Assembly (NCBI RefSeq): GCF_004011695.2
Contig: NC_082419.1
Coordinates: 186,001-250,000 of the forward strand
From: Ascochyta rabiei
Lineage: Eukaryota > Ascomycota > Dothideomycetes > Pleosporales > Didymellaceae
Direction: 5' to 3'
Length of the DNA: 64,000 nt
Each line of letters starts with the position of its first letter. The first letter of the stretch is position 1. A program made the position numbers and the translations under genes. Shown here piece by piece: positions 1-10,813 of this stretch. Below the pieces are notes generated by a model, which was not told the origin of the DNA, ran no database searches, and worked only from the letters and a program-made list of their open reading frames with translations.

Positions 1-1127
1 TCCACAGTATGGAAGGTAAGCTCGCGAGAGCTTGGTAGCATCGAGAGGAACCTAGTTTGCGGTGTCTGCTGAGAACGTTTGTGGATCCTAAGTGGCACAC
101 CTGAACGCACAGCTTCGAAAGATTCGTTTGTGATGAGAATGCTACTGGTCGATTTCGCATCTTGCTGGAAGGGCAACGAGCCGCAAGCGAAGTGCTTTGC
201 AAAGAGTGATGAGTGGCCCGATCCGCTCGACGTCAGCTGGGATAAACTGCGTTTATGTTGTCTCAGCGAAATCTGGTACCTCCCGTCTTCGATGGGATCA
301 CATCGAATTGTGATACCAAAAGCGCCTTTCTCGATGAGTGTAGTGCTGGTTCCAGTGTTGCTCGCAGTACGTATGACGGGGCTGCCTAGCAGCACAGAGA
401 GCGTTGCGAGTTCCGCAGATGTCAGTCTAACGCCCATTCGTCCATGGTAGTTCTCTGCTGGCCGTCCGTCCTTCACCCATGTACGTTGTATAGTACTTGC
501 GCTGTCTTGTTTGACTAGTCCATTTTCCATAGCAACCAAAGTTGGCGCCGGTCTTTTGATGGAGAGACTCCGTCCCAATCCTCGCTCTACGGCGGACATG
601 TCAAAACTCTTCATCTTTGCGAGCGGCGCTCCATCTCCCCGCCCAGTGGTTGTCCTCCTGTACGACATCGATTGCACCCTCTTGGGGCTGGTCGCACTCC
701 GCTTTGTCGAAAGTAAAAATCTGCCCATCTCCCCAGAGTACGCAGATCGTTCCGTCATCGATCGCGGTCCGAGTTCGTTGGCGAACGTTTCGCAGATTGC
801 CTCGAATGAAACCTCCCCAGGATGGCCATGCGGGTTGGTGAACAGTGCGGAGGAGCACAAGCCCTCATCCCCAGCTTTGACAATTCCTGACAATGTCGGT
901 ACCCATTTCGAATTGTTGCCCTTCCGTTTCGGGGCGAACAATTGTTTCCATGAGCTGGGTGTGCGAGATGGCTGATACGATTTTCCACTATCTCCGTCCA
1001 CCGTGTAGATGTCCCGGTTGTTGTCCTTGGAGTGCCGGTGCACGAGAAGTCGAGAGACGAGAGCCATGACAATAAGGAAGAGAAGACCGAATGCAATGCT
1101 CAATGCGATAACTGCTCTTCTATGCAT
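1..1127 (-). CDS. Membrane-anchored protein of unknown function (3'-partial)
   Basis: This reading frame is open from an ATG at 1127 (first ATG after an in-frame TAA) to the left window edge, giving at least 375 residues with no stop. Residues 8-27 or so form one hydrophobic segment after a short basic N-terminus (MHRRAV), followed by a charged stretch, as in a signal anchor or uncleaved signal. The rest is soluble, with Ser/Thr/Lys-rich linkers in the middle. Near residues 220-350 there are ordered blocks (HGRMGVRLTSAELATLSVLL, GAFGITIRC, SSLFAKHFACGSLPF) that resemble a conserved family of fungal hypothetical proteins; this resemblance is from memory. No catalytic motif is recognised and no function is assigned. 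The gene continues beyond the window. Confidence 0.6.
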   Translation of the reverse strand, partial: MHRRAVIALSIAFGLLFLIVMALVSRLLVHRHSKDNNRDIYTVDGDSGKSYQPSRTPSSWKQLFAPKRKGNNSKWVPTLSGIVKAGDEGLCSSALFTNPHGHPGEVSFEAICETFANELGPRSMTERSAYSGEMGRFLLSTKRSATSPKRVQSMSYRRTTTGRGDGAPLAKMKSFDMSAVERGLGRSLSIKRPAPTLVAMENGLVKQDSASTIQRTWVKDGRPAENYHGRMGVRLTSAELATLSVLLGSPVIRTASNTGTSTTLIEKGAFGITIRCDPIEDGRYQISLRQHKRSLSQLTSSGSGHSSLFAKHFACGSLPFQQDAKSTSSILITNESFEAVRSGVPLRIHKRSQQTPQTRFLSMLPSSRELTFHTV

Positions 1128-2040
1128 CTTTCTCAGCGTGGAATGTGTACCTTATATGGAGACTGTCATTTGTTTGGGGTGGGCCCTGTTTGGGAAATGG
1201 TCGAGCTTAGCCAATCGGGAAGCAGCGCCTTCCCGGTCACCTGTACTCGCGCCTTCGGACAAGCTGGGCTACCGCTCCTAACGAATAAGGAAGACATTCG
1301 ATCGGTGCGAATCGTGTTCGGTGATCGGCTTTTGTCAGGAAAGCTATGCGCTGTGGAACAAAAGGCAGCAAAAGACCGAAATATCGCAATAGACCGTGGA
1401 GGCCTTCAAGACGCCGTCCGAGCGATGTCCTTGCACACAGCCAGGCCCATGAAAAGTCTATATGATGAGTGCGCATTCAAGTGGTCCAAAAGCCCCGACC
1501 GATAACGTGATCTTTGGATGCGCCGCTTGCCAGGATCTTCCCGCAGCCCCACCTGCCATTCCAAAATTTGCTACACAAACTTTAAATTTTGTTTTGTTTT
1601 ACCGACGGTAAAGGGATATGACAGACACCAGCGGACATAAGCAAACAATGTGAAACAATATGTGAGAGACAAGAACGGGTCCTCCAGACAAGTGAAGCCT
1701 AAGGAAAATTGGAATAGAACAGCGTCGTAGCCAAGAATGAGAGAGACAGCAACCTGCACGAGGTCTATGCCGCCCCTTGGGAAGCCCTAGACTGAGGACT
1801 TAAGAGTCAGACTGTTCAGACTGTCTGTAGGATCCTGGTCTTCAGCGACCTAGGCTGAGTCGCGGAAATTCGGAAAACGGATTGCACGAGGCATACCCGT
1901 GCCTATATAGTCAGTGTTGACATCATATTGTCTCGTGAGGATGAGTGCGATGTTGGGCCGCCTTATACCTACGGTGACCGGGATCTGCGGAGCTCCGCAA
2001 GCCGAATGAATTGATGAGCGGGATGAGCACATGTGTTTTG
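1128..2040. other. Intergenic, no gene seen
   Basis: Only short overlapping frames occur here. The stretch lies between the start of the partial membrane protein and the 3' end of the transcription factor gene, so it should hold the promoter of the former (1128 upward) and the terminator of the latter. No repeat or RNA gene was recognised. Confidence 0.5.
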
Positions 2041-4159
2041 TTAGATCCTACGGTGGCTAGGCGAATAAGTCCCGATCAAATCCTGCACTTTCAATAATGT
2101 TCTCTGCGCTGTGATGATTGCTGTAGGGTGTTCGAACACCAGAACAATCATTGTTCGGGTTGCAGTCATAATCAGACAGCGTCGAACCCAGACCGAGTAG
2201 GCGTCAGCTCCAGGCTTTTTTTGTTGCGCCATGTTCATCGTACTGGGTGTGCGAGCTGCTGCTGCACCTACAGCACTCACCCAGTAAAGCGCACCAGACA
2301 TGTTTTTCCAGAGATTGTTAGTGTCTGTGCGTTGGAGTGTTTCGTGCAGAGCCTCGGTAAGAGGAGTTTTGTGCGAACCTGCGCAACTGTCACGTCTAGA
2401 AAAGTATGTCGGTGTGTCGAATAAGTCGACGCAGTTGGGATCTGCGGCGACAGAGAAAGGTACGCCCATCACGATTGCGGCTGTGTATATCAGTGCTGTT
2501 ATGCGGCATGCTTCGTATATCCAGTCCCCTGACACTAGCACACCAGGCGTATGGGCTGACGGCCGCGAAGCCATACGCATTTGGATTTCAAGGACTCTGG
2601 CTTCATAGTCGTCAGGTATAGGATGCAGGTGTTCAATGTCCATGGCATCAACATCGTATGTCGCATTCAAAGCTGCGTTATGCTTCAAGAACAGATTAGT
2701 AAGATCCCTCATATCGCATAACAATTCCAGGGCAGAAGACGAGCAGTATGCGTCGTTGGCAATCGTGAAGTAGTTATATCTCGGACAGAACAACGGCGAT
2801 TCGGGCACTGCTGTTTTGCTTTCAAAAGGAGCGAAGCTTGTAGGCACCCTTTCCCGGAAGGGCGGCAATACTTCGCTTTCGCAGAAGATATCGCAATGCT
2901 GGCAGCAACTAGATTCGATCAGCTTGTACGACACGGCAGGTGATGTTGGATGCATACGCCACAGCCACCTCTGCCATTGCTTTGTTGTGGGCAAACGATG
3001 GCAAACCCCCGCGTCGGGTGATGAAGGTAGCAATACCATTCTCGTGGATTCGCAGAACTTCCTCATCACACACCCACATCTCTCCTGCGAACAAATGCAG
3101 GATAATTATGAGAGTAGTGTCATCCGGCTGCAAGACAGGGTTGGCCAAACGCTCATTGATCATAGTGATGGTTTCGGCTTTGACCAAAGCTGTTGTCGTG
3201 CTGTCGCCAGAGCACCGATCGTGCATATCAAGCCATGTTGATGCTAGGTTATTAGAACTAAGAATGATATACGGGTGTGACAGCATCAGTGGCAGCCATT
3301 TCTTCGTCGTCGAGTCCGAAGCGAACGCGCGCATGCCTGGCGATATCAGGACATTTCCTTGTTGCGACAGTTTGGTACTTACACGTGCGCGACAGATACA
3401 GCGAATTGAGCTGCGGATTTTGAAATTGCGGCATTACGTCAAAAGGATCGTGGGAACCGCTAACACTGTGAAATGTGGCTAAGCCATAAATCAGCGTTCG
3501 AAGTTGGCGTTCTTCGTGTTCCTTGCTCTCTTCATAATTAGTGACAGATTCGTCCGTGATGGTTTGTATCTGCGTTTGGTATTGTGGGAAGCAGCTTGCG
3601 TTTTCAATCGCAGTGAGTTGCCAACTTAAGCTACCAGCGTCAAAGGAGTGACTGGAGCTTGGGCTGAGATCCAATGGATCCGAATTCGTGATCGAGTACG
3701 CATATCCTTGCTGCTCCTGCTCGGTATCCGATGGACAAGACGGAGCTGAACTTTGAGAAGACCTCGGTCGACGTGTACGGATAGGACTGGATGCGACATA
3801 CTCCGATCTCACAGGTCTGCCGCGGGTGGTATGGCTTGCAGGAGGGCTTGGAATCGAGCCAACCTCCACGCTCCCTCTCCTCTTCTTCTTGTTTTCTTCG
3901 TGCCTCCAGTGTATCATAGCCTGCGAGCGTACGCTCCTCTTCGCATCTTCATCTCTGAATTGCGAGGGATTGGTCGCAACAAGAAACTGAAGCTGTGGTG
4001 GGCCCTCACGCGTCACTCTTTGTCGCTTCAGCTTAGGCTTTGCCTGGCTGCCTGTGTCAGAAGATGCTGGAGAAACTACAGGTGGGTTAGAGAAGGTGTA
4101 TTCATCGGGCCTTCTGTATGCCTACCTTTAGCCGCATCACCGGGGCGGTCCGAAGCCAT
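2041..4159 (-). CDS. Fungal transcription factor-like protein, PF11951 type, without Zn cluster
   Basis: Four exons: 4159-4126, 4075-3383, 3336-2958 and 2908-2041, with introns of 50, 46 and 49 bp. They join to 657 aa. The start lies in a 34-bp first exon (MASDRPGDAAK). The N-terminus carries the block FLVATNPSQFRDEDAKRSVR followed by SQAMIHWRHEE and a basic run KKKRR. That block is common in ascomycete proteins with the Fungal_trans_2 (PF11951) helical region but no Zn2Cys6 cluster. A Ser/Pro-rich linker follows, then the long helical C-terminal half from about residue 240. It is expected to be nuclear; targets are unknown. The third intron (2909-2957) is the least certain, because it removes codons that are open in one frame, but it is the only in-phase join found. 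Confidence 0.8.
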
Positions 4160-5960
4160 GGTAATGGCACTTCTGTGGGCTGAGAGGCCGGTGGGAGTCG
4201 CAGGTATAGCCAACAGGGGCGAGGGGTGTTACGCAATGGCCGCTTTTATTGCGAGAGGAGCACATGTTTGCCTGTCAGGCGGGGAGCGTGGGGCCTAGGT
4301 GTCGCCCGCTGAGAGCGCTAAGACCATGCGGCTGATTCGCTCACCTCAGCAAAAGTGGGCCCGTTCTCTCCATCTTTAAGGTCTCTACTAAGTTTAGCTA
4401 TAGTCTAAGTGTTTGAGTAAAGCCGTGGATATGCTAAAGATCGTTTGTATCTAACCCTTTAGACGCTGGACGCTCATTATGTAAGCAAGCTGCACCTGCA
4501 ACAGGGGGTGCAACAATTCGTTCGCTGTAGATGAGATGATGTCATCATCTTTTAAGCCATAAGTTTAGTGGTCGGTCTGACGGTCACAACAGTAGAACAA
4601 CGTGCTTCTTAAAGAATTACACATAAAAAAAGTAAAAGAATTTCCGTGCTTTTGAGTTATAATCTAAAGATTAAAGTATTAGAAGCATATTTTTTCAGTT
4701 TTCTGTAACACGTAAAGGTTAAAGGTCAATGACCTCGTCTTACCTGTCGCGGACGAAATATTGCACCGCCTGTCGCTTTGACAAAGTAGCACGTCATCTC
4801 CTTGCTAAGCGAAAGTACCTAAGCTCTGTCTTATCAGAGCTAATTTTGATTTGGTACATTACATCATTAAGTTTATTCGGTTACTGCTCTTGCGAAAATG
4901 GGATACTCGGGATATGCAATGTAATTTCCATCCCGGTAAGCACTTGTTCAATCCTAGTCTCCAATCGCTATAAGCCTCCAACGGCGGCAGTCGATTCGGT
5001 ATGGCTTTGTTTGAAAGATCAGCAACACAATTAAGGGGTAATAATTTAAAGATATTAAAGCTGGAATGCCTGAGTAATAGGGAAGGCTATACGCTTTTGC
5101 TTAGCTAATAATTTATCTGTTTATTGCCTAGTGCTATTACTCAACTACTAAGAAGCACGTTCTTACCGGCCGAATGCCCAGGCACTGCCACAACATCTAG
5201 CAATCAAAAGCAGTAAATACGACAAAAGTGTCTATTTCTTATTTGGTAGACTCATAAGGACTAGCTATATCTCCAGGCTTCATGTCTCTTCAGAAACTAG
5301 GAGCTAGAAGCGTTCTCCGGCTGAAAAATTAGTCCAAGTGGTCTTAGCCTTCCTAGTGTTCTTGGGGGTGTTCGGTGAAAGATCAAAAACTGAGCTTCTC
5401 CGCATCACTGGACATTAGCTTTGAAGATGTCAACACTTGTTTGTTTTCAATCTCAGGTGTCCAAAAGAAAACACCAAGCTGATAAACATTCATTCAATTG
5501 TGACCATTGCGATGTTCGCCCATCGACGAAACAAACATCTACACCTACCCAACTAACGTTGATGAAATCGATAGACCACCACTCACGATCCGTCTGTGGT
5601 TGTTGATGTTGTAATTGAAGCCACGATACCGCAAGTACACTTATCACGGTAGGGAACATGGTCGCTTTGTTGAACTTTACGGACTTGCAATTGCAACGCA
5701 GCCTAACCGCATTGGTAACAGATCGTTACTCTGGACCTTGCAGGTACGACAGACAAGGTAACACTGCCAAGGTGGTATGATATCGTGATCATCGACTACT
5801 GGAAAGACCGTAGGCGGATGAGTACAGTGGTGCTCGCCAGGTGACGAGGTGCAGCTTGCAGCTTGCAGCTCCTCTCTGGAAGTCGTAGGCAGGCGCGGTA
5901 GAGGCTTGTCGTTATTTTTCGACGTGATGTTCATGTACACTGCTGTCGTTTCCCACGCGT
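4160..5960. other. AT-rich intergenic region without a convincing gene
   Basis: From about 4380 to 5420 the base composition shifts to AT-rich with many TAA/TAG triplets in all frames, unlike the flanking genes. It looks like decayed repeat sequence, but no terminal repeats or transposase motif were found. The short frames at 4729-5034 (+) and 5677-5964 (-) have no recognisable features. The part just above 4160 should hold the promoter of the transcription factor gene. Confidence 0.45.
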
Positions 5961-6643
5961 TCAAAAGCCGAGCCCGAATCCCTCAATGTTTGACACCGTC
6001 TCAGAAACCCCATTCTGCCCTGATTTCTCCACTCCTTTCTTTTCTTCCTTAACCCTTACCTTCAGATCCTCGCACTCTTCTTGCTCCAGCATCCACTGCA
6101 CTTCATCAGCATGCGAATGATTCACGCCCATGACATCCTCCAGCACATACCAAACGATCGCATCCCCAAAGGGCGTACATATCAGCCTTCCTTCATAGTG
6201 ACACCAGATAAGCTCCACGTCTTCGTCAGTGACGAAGAACCTCGGACTCCCCATAAACTCTTCAAGTACAAGGTTCTCGATCCGCTCAGCGTCAGCATAA
6301 AGACCAAAGAAGCGGCATGCGAGCGAAGTAGAAATGCCTTCCCTGATGCCAGGCGGTGTATGAAGTTCGCCTGTGGGTCGACTGGAAGGGTTTAAGCACC
6401 AGCGGCGCATGTAGCGGATGACACAACGACGCCATCTTTCGAAGCATGCGAAGGGGGGACCGAGATACGGTTGAACCTGTGGCTAGCAAAAAGCAACGAT
6501 GTCATGGTGTCGATGCCGCAGTAGTACTCGAGCATTGATAGAGAGACAACTCTCACATATACCTCAGCGGTGGTCTCCTTCACAATGTCGACTTTCGGAC
6601 TTTTGAGAAGCTTTGAGAGGAACTGTGGGTTAATGTTCTTCAT
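5961..6643 (-). CDS. BTB/POZ-like hypothetical protein, gene model unresolved
   Basis: A candidate start at 6643 (MKNINPQFLSKLLKSPKVDI) opens a frame resembling the first strand and helix of fungal BTB domains (SPKVDIVKE, then LEYYCGID). About 180 bp later the similarity moves to another frame, which runs to a stop at 5961. That frame contains FFGLYADAERIENLVLEEF and FFVTDEDVELIWCHYEG, like the helical C-terminal part of BTB proteins. Joining the two needs an intron or a frameshift near 6460-6580. One phase-consistent option is an intron from GTATAT (about 6562) to CAG (about 6477), but it would remove BTB-like residues. The locus may be a real two-exon gene or a decaying copy. The family call is from pattern memory and is tentative. 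Confidence 0.35.
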
Positions 6644-7099
6644 TATGGTACGTTGACTTGCTCGGGCCCGCTGAGTCAATGAGCGGGCTCGAGACAGGTT
6701 TGTGAATATCCGTTCGCGGCGACGTGAGCCTCGCTAACGGCGAGTCAGAGATGAAAGGTTCGTCAAAGTGAGTTGGTGTCACTGGAACTGCATGTTGTGG
6801 ATTGAAACCAAAGCAATTTTCATATAAAGGCTTCGCGACGTCCTCAAAGTGTAAAGCAGGCACCGCTACGTTTGAGTTGACGCTCTCACTGTCGCTCTGG
6901 TTCTTGGCCTCGAAAAAAGCCATCCATGACTCCAGCGCATCAGAATCAACAGCGCTGACATTTAGCGCCAACTTTTCAGTGTTCTTACCTGCTGACAACG
7001 GGGCGTCTTTGATGTGAGTAGATGTTGAACCTTCAGTCGCCGCATCGCTTGGAGCGTCGTCACCTACAGCTGAGGTGATAGGCGGGAAGGGGTAGACAT
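6630..7099 (-). CDS. Possible hypothetical coding segment upstream of the BTB-like locus
   Basis: A frame open from about 7099 to a stop at 6630 encodes a polar, acidic, Ser/Pro-rich stretch (for example ESWMAFFEAKNQSDSESVNS). It has no ATG of its own in that frame. An ATG at 7099 (MSTPSRLSPQ) lies in another frame and hits a stop after 11 codons, and no in-phase intron joining the two was found. It could be the first part of the BTB-like gene or unrelated. No domain is recognised. Confidence 0.2.
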
Positions 7100-7445
7100 T
7101 TTAGCTTTCCCATGCTCCAGGCGTACCATGCACGATGATTACGAGTGTGTACCGGCGCTTTGGGGATTCGTGACGGACTGCATGAGTACTCTCGAAGAAC
7201 AGGCGGCTTGTCCACGAACACCAAGCCTCGTTCGCCGCAGTGATATTCCAGACTCCACAGTTCTGTCAGAGGGTCATAATGTGTCGTTTCGGAAAGAATG
7301 TTCGAACAAAAAAAAAAGGTCGCTTATTCTACGTTTTAATAGTGAAGATGGGCGGCGAAGCCTGAGCTTCACGTGCCATACAGTCAACTAGTTATAGGAA
7401 TTTCAAACGCACTTTGACTGCGCGAGTTGTAGATTCTGCGCAATC
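7100..7445. other. Intergenic, no gene seen
   Basis: This is a short gap between the permease 3' end and the hypothetical segment. It contains an A-run at 7309-7318 and no long reading frame with features, and probably carries the permease transcription end. Confidence 0.4.
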
Positions 7446-9047
7446 TCAGAAACTAGCCCAGATTCGCTTCAGGAAGCTTTGATGTTCAACAGGCTCAATA
7501 AACTCATCCTTGGTATCCATGTCCTTCCTCATTCCAGAAGTTAGATCAATCTCATGGCTTCTCCACCATCTTGTCTTCTTCCAAAACTTGTATACGAGGA
7601 AGATGATTCCGAACAGGGGTAACAGAATGTAAGCATCCACGAAGGTCCCGGCGTCGAAGGGTGCTAGCGTTGTCCAGCCTTGAACGAATGCAAGGAAGAC
7701 GTTGGCAAACAGACCAAAGTACGCATTCCAGGGATGCAGAGCTGATCTGAAGGGAAGCTCGTTGGGTGAACGACCTTGCGCTTTCCATGCTTGTCGGAAT
7801 CGAATGTGTGTAAGTGAGATGCCTGCCCAGACCAAAAATGTCGAGACGCCGCTTAGATTGATGATGTACGAGTAAGCCTTGCCGCCTCCGGTAGATATGT
7901 TCATCATTGAAAGTACCCCAAAGAGGTTCGTGAGGACGATGGCGTATACGGGAACTCCACGACTGTTCGTCCATCCCAGGAATCGCGGGGCACCGCCTTC
8001 TTTCGCCATAAAGAGTATCGTACGGGATCCAATGTAGATGGAGCTGTTGGCTGCTGAGACGACTGTGATAAAGATGAAGGCATTGATGAGATGCACTCCA
8101 CCTTCCCACCCCGCGTTTTGGATAGCAATCGTCATTGGGCTCTTCAACGCACGGCTTTCCCCGTTGATCAGGCCATCAGCATTTGCAGGACAGGTGAGGC
8201 CGAAGAAGAACGCAACGCCCATGTAGACGAACAATATACGCCAGATGACCTGTCTGATAGCCAAAGGAACTGCGACACTAGGGTTCCTTGTTTCCGTAGC
8301 CGCGACTGCAACGGCTTCCACTCCGACGTAGAAGGTTGACGCAAAAACGAAGACCTGCGCGACTCCACGAAACCCGTTTGTAAATGCTCCTGGATCACGC
8401 CAATACCGGAAGCCCAGAGCTTCATCCTGACCGATCAAGCCACCCGAAGCGTAGATGATCGAGAAGATGAAGTACGCGCAAAGACCGAACAGTTTGACCA
8501 AAGCTAGCCAGAACTCAGCTTCGCCGAAGGACTCGACTCCGAGCATCTGGAAGCCTAGGAACGCGAACCAGAATATGAGGAAGTATCCCCACAGAGGGAC
8601 CTTATCGCTCCAGAATACCAGGAGCGAAGAAATAACATTGTACTCGTTCGCAAGTACACAGCCCCAAACGAGCCAGTAGTTCCAGCCCATGGCTACTCCA
8701 AAGGCCTTGTCGACAAAGCGTTCCGAGAGGGTGATGAACGCGCCACCGGTAGGGTAAAGTGTCGTCATCTCTCCTAATGACTGCGTGATACTCCACGCGA
8801 TGATCCCAATGATCCCAAAGCCGATTATAAGAGAAGCCGGACCGCCATTCGAGAGTGCGCCTCCAGTGCCCACCAAAATGCCTGGGCCGATAATGCCAGC
8901 CAGAGCCATCATAGAGAGATGTCGCGTCTTCAAACCTCGCTTGACACCCATCTCGGGATCAATGCGCTCGAAGTCTTCATCGTGGTCGTAGCTTGCAGAC
9001 GGTGACGTATGTCCTCCTGGGTGCTTGGTAGAGTCAAAGAGCGCCAT
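7446..9047 (-). CDS. Amino-acid permease, YAT/AAP family (APC superfamily)
   Basis: A single uninterrupted 533-aa frame. The N-terminal cytosolic tail leads into the family signature LKTRHLSMMALAGIIGPGIL and then GTGGALSNGGPASLIIGF, covering TM1-TM2. About 12 hydrophobic segments follow, and the polar C-terminal tail ends at a stop at 7446. Conserved APC blocks include GEMTTLYPTGGAF, GVEAVAVAATETRNPSVAVP and SAANSSIYIGSRT. Members import amino acids by proton symport at the plasma membrane; the substrate range cannot be read from sequence. The length is normal for fungal permeases and there is no sign of truncation. The gene is expected to be regulated by nitrogen source, by family analogy only. 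Confidence 0.95.
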   Translation of the reverse strand: MALFDSTKHPGGHTSPSASYDHDEDFERIDPEMGVKRGLKTRHLSMMALAGIIGPGILVGTGGALSNGGPASLIIGFGIIGIIAWSITQSLGEMTTLYPTGGAFITLSERFVDKAFGVAMGWNYWLVWGCVLANEYNVISSLLVFWSDKVPLWGYFLIFWFAFLGFQMLGVESFGEAEFWLALVKLFGLCAYFIFSIIYASGGLIGQDEALGFRYWRDPGAFTNGFRGVAQVFVFASTFYVGVEAVAVAATETRNPSVAVPLAIRQVIWRILFVYMGVAFFFGLTCPANADGLINGESRALKSPMTIAIQNAGWEGGVHLINAFIFITVVSAANSSIYIGSRTILFMAKEGGAPRFLGWTNSRGVPVYAIVLTNLFGVLSMMNISTGGGKAYSYIINLSGVSTFLVWAGISLTHIRFRQAWKAQGRSPNELPFRSALHPWNAYFGLFANVFLAFVQGWTTLAPFDAGTFVDAYILLPLFGIIFLVYKFWKKTRWWRSHEIDLTSGMRKDMDTKDEFIEPVEHQSFLKRIWASF

Positions 9048-9768
9048 GCTGAGACTTGCGACGCGGTGAGGGAAACACGCGTGAAAACCCCGAGGAATTC
9101 ATGGCGATTATATGTATCCGACTGCCATCATCTTGGCAGCTGCAGATCTAACGCGCTCGGCAGCTCTAGCCCTATGATAGCGGCCCTGCGAACGTATGGT
9201 TGAGCAAAGGGTCGCGGTAGGCGATGACGCGATTTAGCCGCCTGGTTTCGCAATGTCGTAAGGCGACAAGGGCGTGCACACATTGCACACGCGAGTTCCT
9301 AAATTGCTGGGCATCGAGGTTCTGGATACGTACTGGCTTGTGCAAGAATATGGCGTCGTCGTTGTGAGTAATTGTGGTGTGCTAATGGCCCATGGGGTGC
9401 AGATGTTATCATGACGCTAGCTGTATTTGTCTACTAGCTTTGTTCAACCTACTGCTTGTGGAGCACACCACGGCTCTTGCTCGTGCACCCCCACACGATC
9501 AAATACACAGATTACAAGTAACGGAAGGACTCTGAACCCAAGCGACACGTTCTGATGAGCTCGTACCAGTCTGAGCGGTGGGCTTTGGAACGTCGAGCAG
9601 TAACAATATCACTTCCGCAAATGGTCAATATTAAAAATATTCGTCTAACGTAGCGTTGCTCTACAATGTTCGCCATACACAGCGGATAGCCTCCAGCTAC
9701 CAGCACGGAAGTGAGGCTGAACCCGTCAGCCTTCCTATCGACGCGGCTCGGCAGCCGCCCTCGATCAT
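9048..9768. other. Intergenic, permease promoter side
   Basis: No reading frame with features was found. The segment lies upstream of the permease start (9047) and downstream of the Egh16-like gene (stop at 9769). Several GATA/TATC cores occur, as expected by chance; no specific site is claimed. Confidence 0.4.
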
Positions 9769-10813
9769 TTAGTTCTTGCGAGAGAGCTCCATGCGCTTCT
9801 TCAGCTTGTAAGCGATGGCTCGCTTCCTGGCAGCAGTGCCTTGAGTAAAGGCGACACTGCCACCGAAAGGACCAGCGGCGGCACCGTTGCGGACGCGCAT
9901 GACGCAGACGTTAGGGGTTCCGGCAACAGTGGCATCGCAAGTCATGCCCTGAGGCATCTGAACCTTCATCTCGAACTCGGTGCTAGTGGCAAGAGAGATT
10001 CCCTGGACACCAAGACCGGGAACGTCTTTGGTGACAGTCGCCGACTGCATGGCAGCTTCATCGGTCTAAAATTGTCAGTCTGAGCGCAAGTGGCGAGAGG
10101 GGAAAACTTACTCCTCCACTGGTGCCGTCGACATCGGCAGTGAATGGACCAGCACCATCCTGGTTAATCTGGCGAAGTGTCATAGTGACTGTACCGTCAT
10201 CTGCGCACGTCGGGAGGCCAGTAGAAGCACCTGCACCCTGAGCGGCGGCAACGCGAGCCTCGGGTGGGCCCTCTGCCTTGTTACCACCTCCACCCAGGAG
10301 ACCTGCGATACCAGTCGCGCCAGCAGCACCGCCAGCGCCGCCGCCGCCACCTCCACCAAACAGTCCACCGAGCAGCTGACGCCTGCGGGCTCCGGCACCA
10401 GCACCACCCTGGGCATTCTCGGGCAGGTTGTCCTCGACGCCGACACTGCCTGAGGCGCCCTGGTTAGTGGGCGGTGCTGTACCAGATCCCATGAAAGCTG
10501 CGACCATGACGGAGGCATCGACGGGGCCATTGCCCTGCGTGCGTCCGAGAGGAGTCGCCTTGCCACTTGCGATGTCGCGGTCACGAATGATGGCGGTATC
10601 TGCCTGAGAACCGCAGCCGCTGTTGGATGTCAGGGTCGTCCTAGGAAGCTGAGATAGGGACACTCACTTCGACGAACAGTCACGCGGTGTACCGTCAGCG
10701 ACTGTAAGTCCTGGCATATTGACGCCGTTCGCTCCCTGGATCTCAGTGACGACACCGTGTGCCGAGACCCAAGCTGCCAAAGTAGCGACGAGTGCGAATT
10801 GTGAAGTGTACAT
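9769..10813 (-). CDS. Egh16-like secreted protein (GAS1/MAS-type)
   Basis: Three exons, 10813-10668, 10619-10112 and 10065-9769, with introns of 48 and 46 bp, give 316 aa. Residues 1-18 form a signal peptide with likely cleavage before His19, so the mature protein would start HGVVTEIQGANG. Cys-containing blocks (DCSSNGCGSQADT; LPTCADDGTVTMTLRQINQD; MTCDATVAGTPNVCVMRVRN) match the Egh16/Gas1 family (PF11327), which is expressed in appressoria of several plant pathogens. A Gly/Ala-rich insertion of roughly 70 residues splits the domain and includes ARRRQLL and a run of Gly. The C-terminus is basic (KRAIAYKLKKRMELSRKN). The family has no proven enzymatic activity. The link to infection here is inference. 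Confidence 0.85.
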
